Assembly: GCA_902785925.1 (NCBI GenBank)
Contig: CADAAI010000017.1
Span: 1-58,983, forward strand
From: an uncultured Bacteroidales bacterium
GTDB taxonomy: Bacteria; Bacteroidota; Bacteroidia; Bacteroidales; Muribaculaceae
DNA length: 58,983 nucleotides
Direction: 5' to 3'
In this document: one piece after another, positions 7,185-15,975 of the stretch
How the letters are laid out: every line of letters begins with the position of its first letter
Numbering within the stretch: position 1 is the stretch's first letter
Position numbers and translations under genes: made by a program
Notes under the pieces: model-generated
What the model was told of the DNA's origin: nothing
Database searches by the model: none
Seen by the model: the letters and a program-made list of their open reading frames with translations, nothing else

Positions 7185-8410
7185 GCAACACAAGCAACAA
7201 CTATAGCAGCAAACACCTGAAATGGAAGTTGCTGCGCAAGCACATAAGCCCAGCCCAGCTGGTGGGATTCTCGCTGGCTAGCCTCATAGGCCTCACGATA
7301 GTAATACTTGCTGTGCAGTTCCACCAAGACGTGCGCCCCATCTTCAACGACGAGGAGAGCTTTATCAAGAAAGACTACCTCATCATCACTCGCTCGGTAT
7401 CAACAGCCGGAACCCTGCTTGGCGGCAGTAACGAATTCTCGCAAGCTGCTATCGACGATATCGAGGCACAACCTTGGTGCCGCAAAGTGGGCAAATTCTC
7501 AAGCAACGACTACAGCCTGTATGCCACAATCTCAGTGGGAGGTGCAGGCGGTGGCGCCATGGGCACAATGCTTTTCTTCGAATCAATCCCGTCGGAGTTT
7601 ATCGATGTTGCCGACAGTGACTGGAAGTTTGACCCAGAGAAACCCGAGATTCCCGTGATAATGTCGCGTGACTATCTGTCGCTCTACAACTTCGGTTTTG
7701 CCGCCAGTCAAGGTCTGCCGCAAATAAGCGAGGGGATTGTGTCGAAAGTTCCCCTCGACTTCACTCTGCGTGGCAATGGCCACAACGACACCATGAAGGG
7801 CCGCATCGTGGGTTTCTCTAACCGCCTCAACACCATTGTAGTGCCCCAAGAGTTCATGAAGTGGAGCAATGAGCGCTATGGCAGTGGCATCGACCGCAAC
7901 CCGTCGCGCCTGATATTGGAGGTCAACAGCCCTGGTGACGTGAAGATGCAGCGCTACTTCGATGACCACGGCTACCAAGTTGCCGGCGAGAAGATGCAAC
8001 AAGGCAAGGCCCAATACTTCCTGAATTTGATTGTGAGCATCGTGATAGTAGTGGGTATAATAATAAGTGTGCTTGCCTTCTTTGTGCTCATGCTAAGCAT
8101 TTACCTGCTGTTGCAGAAGAACACCAAGAAACTTCAAGACCTACTGCTCCTAGGCTACTCACCTGCACAAGTGTCGCAACCTTACATCAACATGGTGCTG
8201 GCCATCAATGCCGCAGTGCTTGTGCTTGCGGTCATCATCATGCTGCTCGCCCGAGCCTACTACTTGCCCATGCTACAAGCGATGGGTACTAGTGGCGGCA
8301 CCATTATAATCGCCCTTATTGTTGCTGTGGTGATTATGACCCTCATCAGTGTGGGCAACATCATAGCCATAAAGCGCAAGATTAAAGCCTTGTGGATACA
8401 GCAATCATAA
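7181..8410 (+). CDS. FtsX-like ABC transporter permease
   Basis: A 409-residue membrane subunit with the class layout of one N-terminal membrane helix (about residues 27-45, LVGFSLASLIGLTIVIL), a large extracytoplasmic domain (about 50-280), and three C-terminal helices (about 285-312, 335-358 and 372-395). The last block has the FtsX/MacB cytosolic loop NTKKLQDLLLLGYS between helices two and three. It overlaps the ATPase gene upstream and is followed 18 bases later by parA, so all three genes are probably co-transcribed. The domain is shorter and unlike typical LolC/E or MacB, so the substrate cannot be named. Confidence 0.85.
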   Translation: MSNTSNNYSSKHLKWKLLRKHISPAQLVGFSLASLIGLTIVILAVQFHQDVRPIFNDEESFIKKDYLIITRSVSTAGTLLGGSNEFSQAAIDDIEAQPWCRKVGKFSSNDYSLYATISVGGAGGGAMGTMLFFESIPSEFIDVADSDWKFDPEKPEIPVIMSRDYLSLYNFGFAASQGLPQISEGIVSKVPLDFTLRGNGHNDTMKGRIVGFSNRLNTIVVPQEFMKWSNERYGSGIDRNPSRLILEVNSPGDVKMQRYFDDHGYQVAGEKMQQGKAQYFLNLIVSIVIVVGIIISVLAFFVLMLSIYLLLQKNTKKLQDLLLLGYSPAQVSQPYINMVLAINAAVLVLAVIIMLLARAYYLPMLQAMGTSGGTIIIALIVAVVIMTLISVGNIIAIKRKIKALWIQQS

Positions 8411-8428
8411 AAACCTGAATTATAGATC

Positions 8429-9193
8429 ATGACAAAAATAATAGCTATAGCAAACCAAAAAGGCGGCGTAGGAAAGACCACGACAGCCATCAACCTTGGA
8501 GCCTCGCTTGCCAAGCTAGGCAAGAAAGTGCTGCTCATCGATGCCGACCCACAAGCCAATGCAACCTCGGGCATAGGACTTGACCCAAACCAGTTGGAAT
8601 CGTCAATCTACGAGTGCCTCGTAGATGAATATCCCATCAAGAGCGCCTGCAAAGAGACCTGCGTCGAGAACCTCGACGTGCTGGGCTCACGAATCGACCT
8701 GGTGGGTGCCGAGCTCGAATTAATCGACAAGCCAAGCCGTGAAAAAGTGATGCAGCGACTGCTACAACAAGTTGAGAGCGACTATGATTACATCATTATC
8801 GACTGCAGTCCCTCGCTCGGACTAATTACCGTTAACGCACTGACTGCTGCCCACAGCGTAATCATTCCCGTACAGGCCGAGTATTTTGCACTAGAAGGCA
8901 TCAGCAAGCTGCTCAACACTGTGCGCATCATTAAATCGAAACTAAATAGCAGACTTCACATCGAAGGCTTCCTCCTCACAATGTATGACGCCCGCCTGCG
9001 CCTTGCCAACCAGATATATGAGGAACTCAAGAGCCACTTTGGCGACATAGTGTTCACCACTGTGATACCCCGCAACACACGCTTGAGCGAAGCGCCAAGC
9101 CACGGTCTTCCTGCCCTGCTCTATGACCCTCACAGCAGTGGAGCCATCAGCCACATGCAACTAGCTCAAGAAATACTTGAGAAAAAAGGTTGA
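8429..9193 (+). CDS. parA: chromosome-partitioning ATPase ParA/Soj
   Basis: A 254-residue ParA-type ATPase. It has the deviant Walker A KGGVGKTT (residues 11-18) with the signature lysine, the A' motif [11 protein letters not shown], and Walker [12 protein letters not shown]. There is no N-terminal HTH, as in chromosomal Soj. It would bind DNA non-specifically in its ATP form and move ParB-parS complexes. In most Bacteroidetes parA sits directly before parB; here the two are almost 10 kb apart and parA instead follows an ABC transporter pair by 18 bases. The EcsC-like gene follows 40 bases later, probably in the same unit. Confidence 0.97.
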   Translation: MTKIIAIANQKGGVGKTTTAINLGASLAKLGKKVLLIDADPQANATSGIGLDPNQLESSIYECLVDEYPIKSACKETCVENLDVLGSRIDLVGAELELIDKPSREKVMQRLLQQVESDYDYIIIDCSPSLGLITVNALTAAHSVIIPVQAEYFALEGISKLLNTVRIIKSKLNSRLHIEGFLLTMYDARLRLANQIYEELKSHFGDIVFTTVIPRNTRLSEAPSHGLPALLYDPHSSGAISHMQLAQEILEKKG

Positions 9194-9233
9194 GAAGTAG
9201 ATCGAACATTAACAACTAAAAAGAAATTACACC

Positions 9234-10028
9234 ATGTCGAAAGGAACCAACGCATGGAACAAAGTGGTGAGTGCTGCGCTGAAATTGCCCGGCGTGACAG
9301 TTGACCGCAAGAAATTCCTTGAAGCCGAATTGGGCAAATACCTGAGCGAGCCCCACCTTCAAGCTGCTATTGAGCGAGGAACCATTGACTTGGTTCCCGA
9401 AAAAATCCTCGACCGCATCGCCGCCGACTGCATAAAGTCGCACACCAAGAAAGTTTCGCTATTCTCGGCAGCAATGGGAATGCCCGGGGGATGGGCTGCG
9501 CTGGGTACCGTTCCCACCGACATTGCCCAATTCTATTTTCACGTGCTAGTGCTTGGACAAAAACTCGCCTACATCTACGGTTTCCCCACCCTACTCAACG
9601 AGAAAGGGAAATTGACCGAGAGCGCAGTGAACCTACTCACCATATTTGTGGGAGTGATGACTGGTGTGGGCATTGCCGTGAAAACCCTGCAAGAACTAGG
9701 CGAGATACTTCAAAAGCAGATTATCAAAAAACTACCAGAGTATGCCCTCACTAATGGAGTGCTGTATCCTGCCGTGAGACGCATAGCGCAATTCATAGGC
9801 CTGAAAATTACCAAAGGAAGCATCTCAAAAACACTTACCAAAGCTGTGCCAATCGTGAGCGGAATGATTTCGGGCGCTCTAACCTATAAGACCTTCAAGC
9901 CTCAAGCGAAGCGCTTGTGTGCTAGCCTAAAACACACTATGCTCTTGCCACAGCACAGCAGTGCACACACCCCCACCCTCGACATAGACTACGAAGAACT
10001 ACCTCCTGAACTGCCACCCAACACTTAA
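9234..10028 (+). CDS. EcsC-like protein
   Basis: The 264-residue protein has a hydrophobic core typical of the EcsC family: MGMPGGWAALGTVPTDIAQF near residue 80, then GQKLAYIYGFP, a glycine-rich hydrophobic segment (LLTIFVGVMTGVGIAVK, about residues 136-152), and a second (VPIVSGMISGALTYKTF, about 202-218). EcsC proteins are membrane-associated and their biochemical function is not known. Like its relatives it ends with a low-complexity proline-rich tail. It lies 40 bases after parA, with no terminator between. The family match is by pattern, not by search. Confidence 0.6.
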   Translation: MSKGTNAWNKVVSAALKLPGVTVDRKKFLEAELGKYLSEPHLQAAIERGTIDLVPEKILDRIAADCIKSHTKKVSLFSAAMGMPGGWAALGTVPTDIAQFYFHVLVLGQKLAYIYGFPTLLNEKGKLTESAVNLLTIFVGVMTGVGIAVKTLQELGEILQKQIIKKLPEYALTNGVLYPAVRRIAQFIGLKITKGSISKTLTKAVPIVSGMISGALTYKTFKPQAKRLCASLKHTMLLPQHSSAHTPTLDIDYEELPPELPPNT

Positions 10029-10085
10029 CGCAGTGAACGGGCGGAGAGTTTAGTTTGGCAATTTGCCATATACAAAAATAATAAC

Positions 10086-10093
10086 TAACTTTG
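10086..10093 (+). promoter_or_regulatory. priA promoter, giving a nearly leaderless mRNA
   Basis: TTTG (10062-10065), a 20-base gap and TAACTTTG (10086-10093) match the Bacteroidetes -33/-7 pair. The ATG at 10100 is 7 bases after the element, so the transcript has almost no leader. Confidence 0.65.
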
Positions 10094-10099
10094 CAACCT

Positions 10100-12565
10100 A
10101 TGTCACAGTTTGCCGAAGTTATATTGCCCCTTGCCGTTCAAGGCACCTACACCTACCGCATCCCTGAGTCGATGGACTTGAAGGTGGGCTATCGTGTGCT
10201 TGTTCCCTTTGGTCGCAAGAAGTACTACACGGCAATAGTGGTTATGACCCACGACATAGAACCACAAGGCTATCAGGTGAAAGAAATCCTCGCCTTGCTC
10301 GATGAAGGACCAATCTTGAGGCACCCCCAGCTAAAGTTGTGGCAGTGGATTGCCGACTACTACCTGTGCACCGTGGGCGAGACTTACAAAGCCGCCGTGC
10401 CAAGTGGCCTCAAGGTAGAGAGTGAGACACAAATCAGCATAAATCCCGATTTTGAAGAGGAAACTCCTGGCGATCTTAACGACCGCGAACGCGTGATACT
10501 CGACTTCACGAACCAGCGTGGCAAAGTGCAGATTACCGAGCTCACCAATGCTACAGGTTTCAAGAACGTGGAAGGCATTGTGAGCCGTTTACTCGACAAG
10601 GGAGCTGTGCATGTGGCAGAACGCGTGATGGACAATTACCGCCCTAAAACGGAAACCTGCGTTCGCCTCACCATTGAACGCGATGACGAGCAGGCGCTGC
10701 ATGGCTTCTTCGACCGAGTTAGCCGAGCCAAGAAACAAGAGCAGCTGCTACTCGCCTACCTTGACCTGTCGCAATGGCTACAACGAAGCAAACCCGTGCA
10801 AGAAGTCACTCAAGAAGCTCTTCTCAAACGTTCGGGCTGCACCCAACCAGTTCTCGCTGCCGCACGAAAGAATGGAATATTTGAGATATACAAGCGTGAA
10901 ATTAACCGCTTTGAACTACTAGGAACAGGACTCGTGGAGTTGCCTAAACTCACCGAGCCACAACGCACCGCCTACCTGCAAATTCATGACTCATTCAAAG
11001 AAAAAGCCGTGACATTGCTTCACGGTGTTACCTCGAGTGGGAAGACATCAATTTACATGCACCTGATAAACGATGTGCTCAAGCTGGGCAAGCAGGTACT
11101 GTATCTAGTGCCTGAGATTGCCCTTACCACCCAGTTGACACAACGGCTACAACGAGTCTTTGGCGAGCGATTGCTCATCTATCACAGTAAGTTCAGTGAC
11201 AATGAGCGCGTCGACATATGGAAGAAGCTACTCACCGCCAGCGATCCGTGCGTTATAATCGGTGTTCGCTCAAGCGTATTCTTGCCTTATAGCAACCTGG
11301 GGCTAGTGATTGTTGACGAAGAGCATGATACCAGCTACAAGCAACAAGACCCTGCACCACGCTACAATGGTCGTGACACTGCCATCATGCTTGCCCACAT
11401 GCATGGCGCAAAAACCGTGCTAGGCTCGGCGACTCCCGCAATTGACACTTATTATAAGGCACTTAACGGACGATATGGCCTCGTGGAACTGAATACACGA
11501 TATGCCGACATTGAGTTGCCACAAGTGCATATTATCGACCTAAAGAAGGCCTGGAAAAAGCATGAGATGAACGGAATGTTTTCGCAGGAGCTCATTGACG
11601 AATGTCGTAAAGCACTGGGTGACAATGAGCAAGTGATACTGTTTCAGAACCGCCGCGGCTATGCCCCCATGGTGCGTTGCAAAGAGTGCGCCTGGATACC
11701 CACATGCGTGAACTGTGACGTGACACTCACCTATCACCGCCATGTGGAGACCCTCACCTGTCACTACTGCGGCCACACCATCACGCTACCCACCGTGTGC
11801 CCGGCCTGCGGCAACCCCACAATAGAAGTTGTGGGCTACGGCACCGAGCGCATCGAGGACGAGATTGACAAGGTGTTCCCAGGAGAGAAAATCTCGCGCA
11901 TGGACCTTGACACGACTCGCTCGAAAGCCAGCTACGACCGCATCATCGACGAGTTCTCGCAGCACAAGACCAGCATCCTCGTTGGCACACAGATGGTGAC
12001 AAAAGGCCTTGACTTTGATGCAGTGAGCATCGTTGGCATCCTAAATGCCGACACGATGATACATTTCCCCGACTTCCGCAGCAGCGAACGCGCCTTCAAC
12101 ATGATGGAACAAGTGGCAGGACGCGCGGGGCGCAAAAACAAGCAAGGAAAGGTCATTATCCAGACCAGCAATCCCAGCCATCCCGTTATCGAGAAGGTGG
12201 TTGAGCACGACTACAAGGGATTTTACAACAAAGAGATTGCCGAACGAGAGCAATATGGTTACCCACCGTTCACCAAGATTATAAACATCTACCTAAAGCA
12301 CAAACAAGACGACGTGGTGCTCGAGATGGCTGTGCGCTACAGCAACCTGCTAAGGCAAGTGTTTGGTGGACGAGTGCTGGGTCCTGAAGCTCCTATGGTG
12401 TCGAGAGTACAGACTTTCTACATACGGCAAATCGTGCTTAAAATGGAACTAAGCGCCTCGATGACCAAAGTCAAAAAAATCCTGCGCGACCTGTATGAGC
12501 AGTTGCTTGCTATAGATAGCCGTATGCGCACTACACGTCTCTACTTTGATGTTGACCCAGCTTAA
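10100..12565 (+). CDS. priA: primosomal replication-restart helicase PriA
   Basis: PriA recognises stalled forks and loads the replicative helicase. The 821-residue protein has the N-terminal DNA-binding domain (QFAEVILPLAVQGTYTYRIP), the helicase core with Walker A GVTSSGKT (near residue 309) and the DEEH box (near 406), and the zinc-binding insert with four Cys pairs: CKEC, CVNC, CHYC and CPAC (about residues 530-575). The motor motifs GTQMVTKGLDF and QVAGRAGR follow. Length is normal for Bacteroidetes PriA. A TTG nine bases upstream of the chosen ATG lies inside the -7 promoter element and cannot be the start. Confidence 0.97.
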   Translation: MSQFAEVILPLAVQGTYTYRIPESMDLKVGYRVLVPFGRKKYYTAIVVMTHDIEPQGYQVKEILALLDEGPILRHPQLKLWQWIADYYLCTVGETYKAAVPSGLKVESETQISINPDFEEETPGDLNDRERVILDFTNQRGKVQITELTNATGFKNVEGIVSRLLDKGAVHVAERVMDNYRPKTETCVRLTIERDDEQALHGFFDRVSRAKKQEQLLLAYLDLSQWLQRSKPVQEVTQEALLKRSGCTQPVLAAARKNGIFEIYKREINRFELLGTGLVELPKLTEPQRTAYLQIHDSFKEKAVTLLHGVTSSGKTSIYMHLINDVLKLGKQVLYLVPEIALTTQLTQRLQRVFGERLLIYHSKFSDNERVDIWKKLLTASDPCVIIGVRSSVFLPYSNLGLVIVDEEHDTSYKQQDPAPRYNGRDTAIMLAHMHGAKTVLGSATPAIDTYYKALNGRYGLVELNTRYADIELPQVHIIDLKKAWKKHEMNGMFSQELIDECRKALGDNEQVILFQNRRGYAPMVRCKECAWIPTCVNCDVTLTYHRHVETLTCHYCGHTITLPTVCPACGNPTIEVVGYGTERIEDEIDKVFPGEKISRMDLDTTRSKASYDRIIDEFSQHKTSILVGTQMVTKGLDFDAVSIVGILNADTMIHFPDFRSSERAFNMMEQVAGRAGRKNKQGKVIIQTSNPSHPVIEKVVEHDYKGFYNKEIAEREQYGYPPFTKIINIYLKHKQDDVVLEMAVRYSNLLRQVFGGRVLGPEAPMVSRVQTFYIRQIVLKMELSASMTKVKKILRDLYEQLLAIDSRMRTTRLYFDVDPA

Positions 12566-12598
12566 TAAAGACACAATTGGGCTACTCAACAAAAAACA

Positions 12599-12626
12599 AC
12601 GCACCAGACTATAGAGCCTGATGCGT
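12599..12626 (-). terminator. terminator of fabG (reverse strand)
   Basis: On the reverse strand ACGCATCAG pairs with CTGGTGCGT (one G-U pair), followed by TGTTTTTTG. It lies 24 bases past the fabG stop and would also stop priA transcripts less well. Confidence 0.75.
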
Positions 12627-12649
12627 CATTTTATTTTAACTAACTTTTA

Positions 12650-13396
12650 TTACATGTTCATGCCACCATCAACTTGGATGACCTGACCAGTGACGTAGCT
12701 TGACATGTCGCTGGCGAGGAATGTGGCAACGTTAGCGATATCCTCAACAGAACCACCACGGCGCAAAGGAATCTTCTCGGCCCACTCCTTGCGAACCTCC
12801 TCGGGAAGAGCTGCAGTCATAGCAGTCTCGATAAAGCCTGGAGCGATGGCGTTAGCACGTATGCCACGACTACCCATCTCCTGAGCGATGCTCTTGGCGA
12901 GAGCAATAAGACCAGCCTTGCTGGCTGCATAGTTGCTCTGTCCGGCATTTCCGTGAACTCCAACCACCGAAGCCATGTTGATGATAGAACCGCCACGCTG
13001 ACGCATCATCACAGGCACAAGTGCATGGATAAAGTTAAATGCGCTCTTGAGGTTCACTGCGATTACGGCATCCCACTGCTGCTCGGTCATGCGAAGCATG
13101 AGACCGTCCTTGGTAATACCTGCATTGTTAACGAGTATGTCTATTTTGCCAAACTCTTCCTTGATTTGTTTCACAACTTCTTCGGTTTGAGCGAAGTCGG
13201 CAGCGTTGCTGGCATAACCCTTGGCTTTCACACCCAAAGCAGCGATTTCCTGCTCAGTAGCCTTTCCGTTCTCGTCGATAACGAGGTCGGTGAAAGCGAT
13301 ATCGGCGCCTTCGCTAGCAAACTTCAAGGCGATAGCCTTGCCAATTCCACGTGCGGCACCAGTGATGAGTGCCACCTTACCTTCAAGTAATTTCAT
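12650..13396 (-). CDS. fabG: 3-oxoacyl-[ACP] reductase
   Basis: This NADPH-dependent short-chain dehydrogenase reduces 3-oxoacyl-ACP in each round of fatty acid elongation, in the cytosol. The 248-residue length is standard. It has the cofactor loop TGAARGIG (residues 12-19), the NNAG motif (89-92), and the catalytic Ser142 (NMASVVG), Tyr155 and Lys159 (NYAASKAG). The C-terminus GQVIQVDGGMNM is typical of FabG. It is a single reverse-strand gene between priA and the HAD gene, with a -7 element (TACTTTTG, reverse strand) at 13450-13457 and a terminator at 12599-12626. Confidence 0.95.
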   Translation of the reverse strand: MKLLEGKVALITGAARGIGKAIALKFASEGADIAFTDLVIDENGKATEQEIAALGVKAKGYASNAADFAQTEEVVKQIKEEFGKIDILVNNAGITKDGLMLRMTEQQWDAVIAVNLKSAFNFIHALVPVMMRQRGGSIINMASVVGVHGNAGQSNYAASKAGLIALAKSIAQEMGSRGIRANAIAPGFIETAMTAALPEEVRKEWAEKIPLRRGGSVEDIANVATFLASDMSSYVTGQVIQVDGGMNM

Positions 13397-13604
13397 GATT
13401 CTTAAGTATTTATTTAATATTATTCTTTATTTCAATGTTTTTACGGGTGCAAAAGTAGTGAAAAGTTTTCACTTCTCAGTTTATTAGGCATCAGTTTTTT
13501 AAGAGAACTGCACAAAATCGATTCTTTTTCGAACGGGTAAATAAAAAGAAAGTGATAGTAAATTCGAGAGTTGCTCCACATTTGGGTTAGTTGGAAAAAA
13601 GTTG

Positions 13605-13612
13605 TAACTTTG
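13605..13612 (+). promoter_or_regulatory. promoter of the HAD gene, giving a nearly leaderless mRNA
   Basis: TTTG (13581-13584), a 20-base gap and TAACTTTG (13605-13612) match the Bacteroidetes promoter. The ATG at 13621 begins 8 bases after the element. An in-frame TTG at 13591 lies upstream of the transcription start and is rejected. Confidence 0.65.
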
Positions 13613-13620
13613 TAGTCGAG

Positions 13621-14322
13621 ATGGAAGGCATAACAACAGTATTTATTGATATTGACGACACCCTATGGTGGTTCTCACGCAACAGCGAGGTAGCGCTTGA
13701 AACGACTTTCAGGCTCATGGGCTGCAGCGAGTGGTGCCATGACTATAAGGCATTTCATGACCACTATGAACATTTCAATCACGATCTGTGGCAACTATAT
13801 AACCATGGAGGAATAAAAAAGGAAGTCCTTGAAGTCCGCCGTTTTGAGCAAGCTCTTGAAGCGAGTAAATATTGTTGCGACGACGTGGATGAACTTGCTG
13901 CCGCCATGAATACGTGCTACCTAGACCAATTGATAAAGAATCACCACCTGATGCCTGGTGCAGTGGACCTGCTTCAATACCTACACGGCAAGGGATACCA
14001 GATAAACGCCATCAGTAACGGTTTCAAAGGAGTGCAAGAACGCAAACTCGAGGCAGGAGGCATGAACCGCTACATTACACACTTAGTGCTGAGCGAAGAC
14101 TGCGGCATCACCAAGCCAAGACGTGGCATCTATGACTATGCCATGCAACTGTGTGGCGCTGAGCCCCAACAGATTGTGATGATTGGCGATGACCCCACAA
14201 CCGACATTGCTGGTGCCTTAGGCGCTGGATGGCGCACCATCTACCTAAACGTTCGTGATGAGGCATGCCCTAGTGCGCATCACACCGTGAGCTCCCTACT
14301 CGAAGTGAAAGAAATTTTGTAA
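13621..14322 (+). CDS. HAD-superfamily phosphatase, YjjG-like
   Basis: The 233-residue HAD hydrolase has motif I DIDDTLW (nucleophile Asp10, acid/base Asp12), motif II AISNGF, motif III as the lysine in GITKPRRGIYDYA, and motif IV MIGDDPTTDIAGA. A helical cap lies between motifs I and II (about residues 20-95). The overall layout matches YjjG-type pyrimidine nucleotidases, which remove phosphate from (d)UMP and dTMP and clear non-canonical nucleotides. The substrate is inferred from the subfamily only. The mRNA is nearly leaderless. The DUF59 gene follows 43 bases later but has its own promoter. Confidence 0.85.
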   Translation: MEGITTVFIDIDDTLWWFSRNSEVALETTFRLMGCSEWCHDYKAFHDHYEHFNHDLWQLYNHGGIKKEVLEVRRFEQALEASKYCCDDVDELAAAMNTCYLDQLIKNHHLMPGAVDLLQYLHGKGYQINAISNGFKGVQERKLEAGGMNRYITHLVLSEDCGITKPRRGIYDYAMQLCGAEPQQIVMIGDDPTTDIAGALGAGWRTIYLNVRDEACPSAHHTVSSLLEVKEIL

Positions 14323-14348
14323 AAGGCAGTAGTTTCCATTTTTTTCAC

Positions 14349-14356
14349 TACTTTTG
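14349..14356 (+). promoter_or_regulatory. -7 element of the DUF59 gene
   Basis: TACTTTTG at 14349-14356, with the ATG at 14366 only 9 bases later. No good -33 match is visible. Confidence 0.45.
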
Positions 14357-14365
14357 CAGTCGTAA

Positions 14366-14707
14366 ATGGCAACAAAGAATATGGAACAAGAACAGAAACT
14401 CAAACTCGAGGAGCAAATCATTATGATGCTCAAGACTGTGTTTGACCCAGAAATACCCGTCGACGTCTACAGCTTGGGATTAGTCTACAAGATTGATCTT
14501 CAAGATGATGGCAATGTAATTATTGACATGACTCTTACTGCCCCAAACTGCCCTATGGCCGATTTCATATTTGAGGATGTGAGACAGAAAGTTGAGAGCA
14601 TTGACGGCATAAACAGCTGCACCGTAAACCTTGTGTATGAACCCGAGTGGGACGTGAGGATGATGAGCGATGAGGCGAAGCTCGAGTTAGGATTTGATCT
14701 TGACTGA
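14366..14707 (+). CDS. DUF59/MIP18-family Fe-S cluster assembly protein
   Basis: A 113-residue single-domain protein of the DUF59 family (SufT, and the PaaD-like and MIP18 group), which helps put Fe-S clusters into target proteins in the cytosol. The family motifs are DPEIPVDVYSLGLVY near residues 31-45, followed by the Cys motif TLTAPNCPMAD, where the cysteine is a likely cluster or metal ligand. The C-terminus YEPEWDVRMMSDEAK is also typical. The next gene, lpxH, starts within or just after its last codons, so the two are translationally coupled. No other suf gene is in the window. Confidence 0.92.
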   Translation: MATKNMEQEQKLKLEEQIIMMLKTVFDPEIPVDVYSLGLVYKIDLQDDGNVIIDMTLTAPNCPMADFIFEDVRQKVESIDGINSCTVNLVYEPEWDVRMMSDEAKLELGFDLD

Positions 14708-14714
14708 CAAGACC

Positions 14715-15464
14715 GTGAAAAAAGCATATTTCATATCGGACGCTCACTTGGGAGCCCGCTACATTGACGACAAGCGAGCCCACGAAGAAAAACTCGTGCA
14801 GTTTCTCGACAGCATCAAGGACGATGCCGCCGAGCTATACTTGCTGGGCGATATCTTGGACTACTGGTATGAATACAAAAACGTGGTGCCACGCGGACAT
14901 ATCAGGTTCCTTGGCAAACTTGCAGAAGTTGCTGATGCCGGCGTGAAAATATACTGGTTCACAGGCAATCACGACGTGTGGCTCTTTGACTACCTTTCAA
15001 AAGAGGTGGGCCTTACCGTGATAAAAGGTCACACCCAGATGGAAATCATGGGTCGGCAATTCCTGCTCTCGCATGGCGACGATGTGGGATATCAAAAACC
15101 CATGTACCGCTTCACACGTTGGTGCTTCTACAACCGTGTGTGCCAGTGGCTATATGCCAGCATTCACCCCCGCTGGACCTACGGCATAGCTACCGGCTGG
15201 TCGCAGCACAACCGCGTTACCCGATCGAAAGAGGAAGAAGACAAGATCAAGGAGGTGTGCTGCCAGCGACTTGAGACATTCAGCAAAGAGTACTCAGCAC
15301 AGCATCCCGAAGTTCGCCACTATATATATGGCCATATACACCTGGCACGACAACTTACCCTTGACGGTGGCCAGACAATGACAATCCTTGGAGACTGGAT
15401 AGAACAATACACATATGCCACCTTTGATGGTGATAATATGGAACTACACAAAATAGATGTTTAA
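14715..15464 (+). CDS. lpxH: UDP-2,3-diacylglucosamine pyrophosphatase, LpxH-like
   Basis: This calcineurin-like metallophosphoesterase makes lipid X from UDP-2,3-diacylglucosamine in lipid A synthesis, at the inner face of the inner membrane. Metal-binding motifs are in order: SDAHLG (Asp9, His11), GDILDYW, GNHD, HGDD, and GHIHLA near the C-terminus. The length of about 250 residues is normal for Bacteroidetes LpxH. The start is uncertain: GTG 14715 gives VKKAYFISDAHLG and lies 7 bases after the DUF59 stop, while in-frame TTG codons at 14694 and 14700 would overlap the DUF59 gene. A close relative (LpxH2/YbbF) is the alternative assignment. Confidence 0.9.
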   Translation: MKKAYFISDAHLGARYIDDKRAHEEKLVQFLDSIKDDAAELYLLGDILDYWYEYKNVVPRGHIRFLGKLAEVADAGVKIYWFTGNHDVWLFDYLSKEVGLTVIKGHTQMEIMGRQFLLSHGDDVGYQKPMYRFTRWCFYNRVCQWLYASIHPRWTYGIATGWSQHNRVTRSKEEEDKIKEVCCQRLETFSKEYSAQHPEVRHYIYGHIHLARQLTLDGGQTMTILGDWIEQYTYATFDGDNMELHKIDV

Positions 15465-15557
15465 TAACATATATTTTTATACTCTTGATTATCAGCGCAA
15501 TGAGATTGCGTGATTTTTTTTCTCATAAAAAGTTATGGCATATTCAAAAATTATACA

Positions 15558-15565
15558 TAACTTTG
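15558..15565 (+). promoter_or_regulatory. orphan -7 promoter element
   Basis: TAACTTTG in the context CATAACTTTGCAACG. No protein-coding gene follows on this strand for over 2 kb, so it is a candidate promoter for a non-coding RNA. Confidence 0.45.
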
Positions 15566-15569
15566 CAAC

Positions 15570-15915
15570 GCAAAAACACAAGGTCATTGAAGAATATTAG
15601 AAGTTTTCCTGTCCAGAGGAGTCCAATCTGGATTTTTTTGGAAGGGCAATCGCAATCGTTTGCATTAATTTGTTAAATTTAGTGTTTCGTTCGGTTGTAA
15701 TAGGCTTCAATTCAATTGGATTGCATAACTACACCAACTTTCTAATAGTTTAGAAGTGCTAAACACATTAAGTACCAGCATTTCATTTGAAAGCATTAAA
15801 TTTGCATTTACAATAAACCTCAAAACATTCTTTTATTACCTTACAATTAAATTATTACCTATTGAATGCTTAGCAAGGATTATTTGACGAAAATAATCCT
15901 TGCTATTTTCTTGTT
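15570..15915 (+). ncRNA. possible non-coding RNA, about 345 nt
   Basis: This gene-free stretch begins just after an orphan -7 element (15558-15565) and ends at a strong hairpin, AGCAAGGATTATTT pairing with AAATAATCCTTGCT (about 15870-15903), followed by ATTTTCTTG. It contains a local stem, TCCAGA/TCTGGA (near 15615-15635). The only open frame, 63 codons at 15485-15676, starts before the promoter and looks random. The RNA could be a 6S-like or other small RNA, but I do not recognise a family. The hairpin may instead only terminate lpxH. Confidence 0.35.
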
Positions 15916-15975
15916 ATGGCGGGAAGTTAAGGAATGAAAAGGATATTAAGGAGGGAAAAAGAAATTATTAACGCC

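Noticed and set aside
9530..9545. TTTTCACGTG as a parS candidate
   Set aside because: Only the CACGTG core is present and the flanks do not form the parS palindrome; it is inside the EcsC-like gene.
15485..15676. 63-codon forward frame in the gap after lpxH
   Set aside because: It starts upstream of the local promoter, has no protein-like pattern, and lies in AT-rich DNA.
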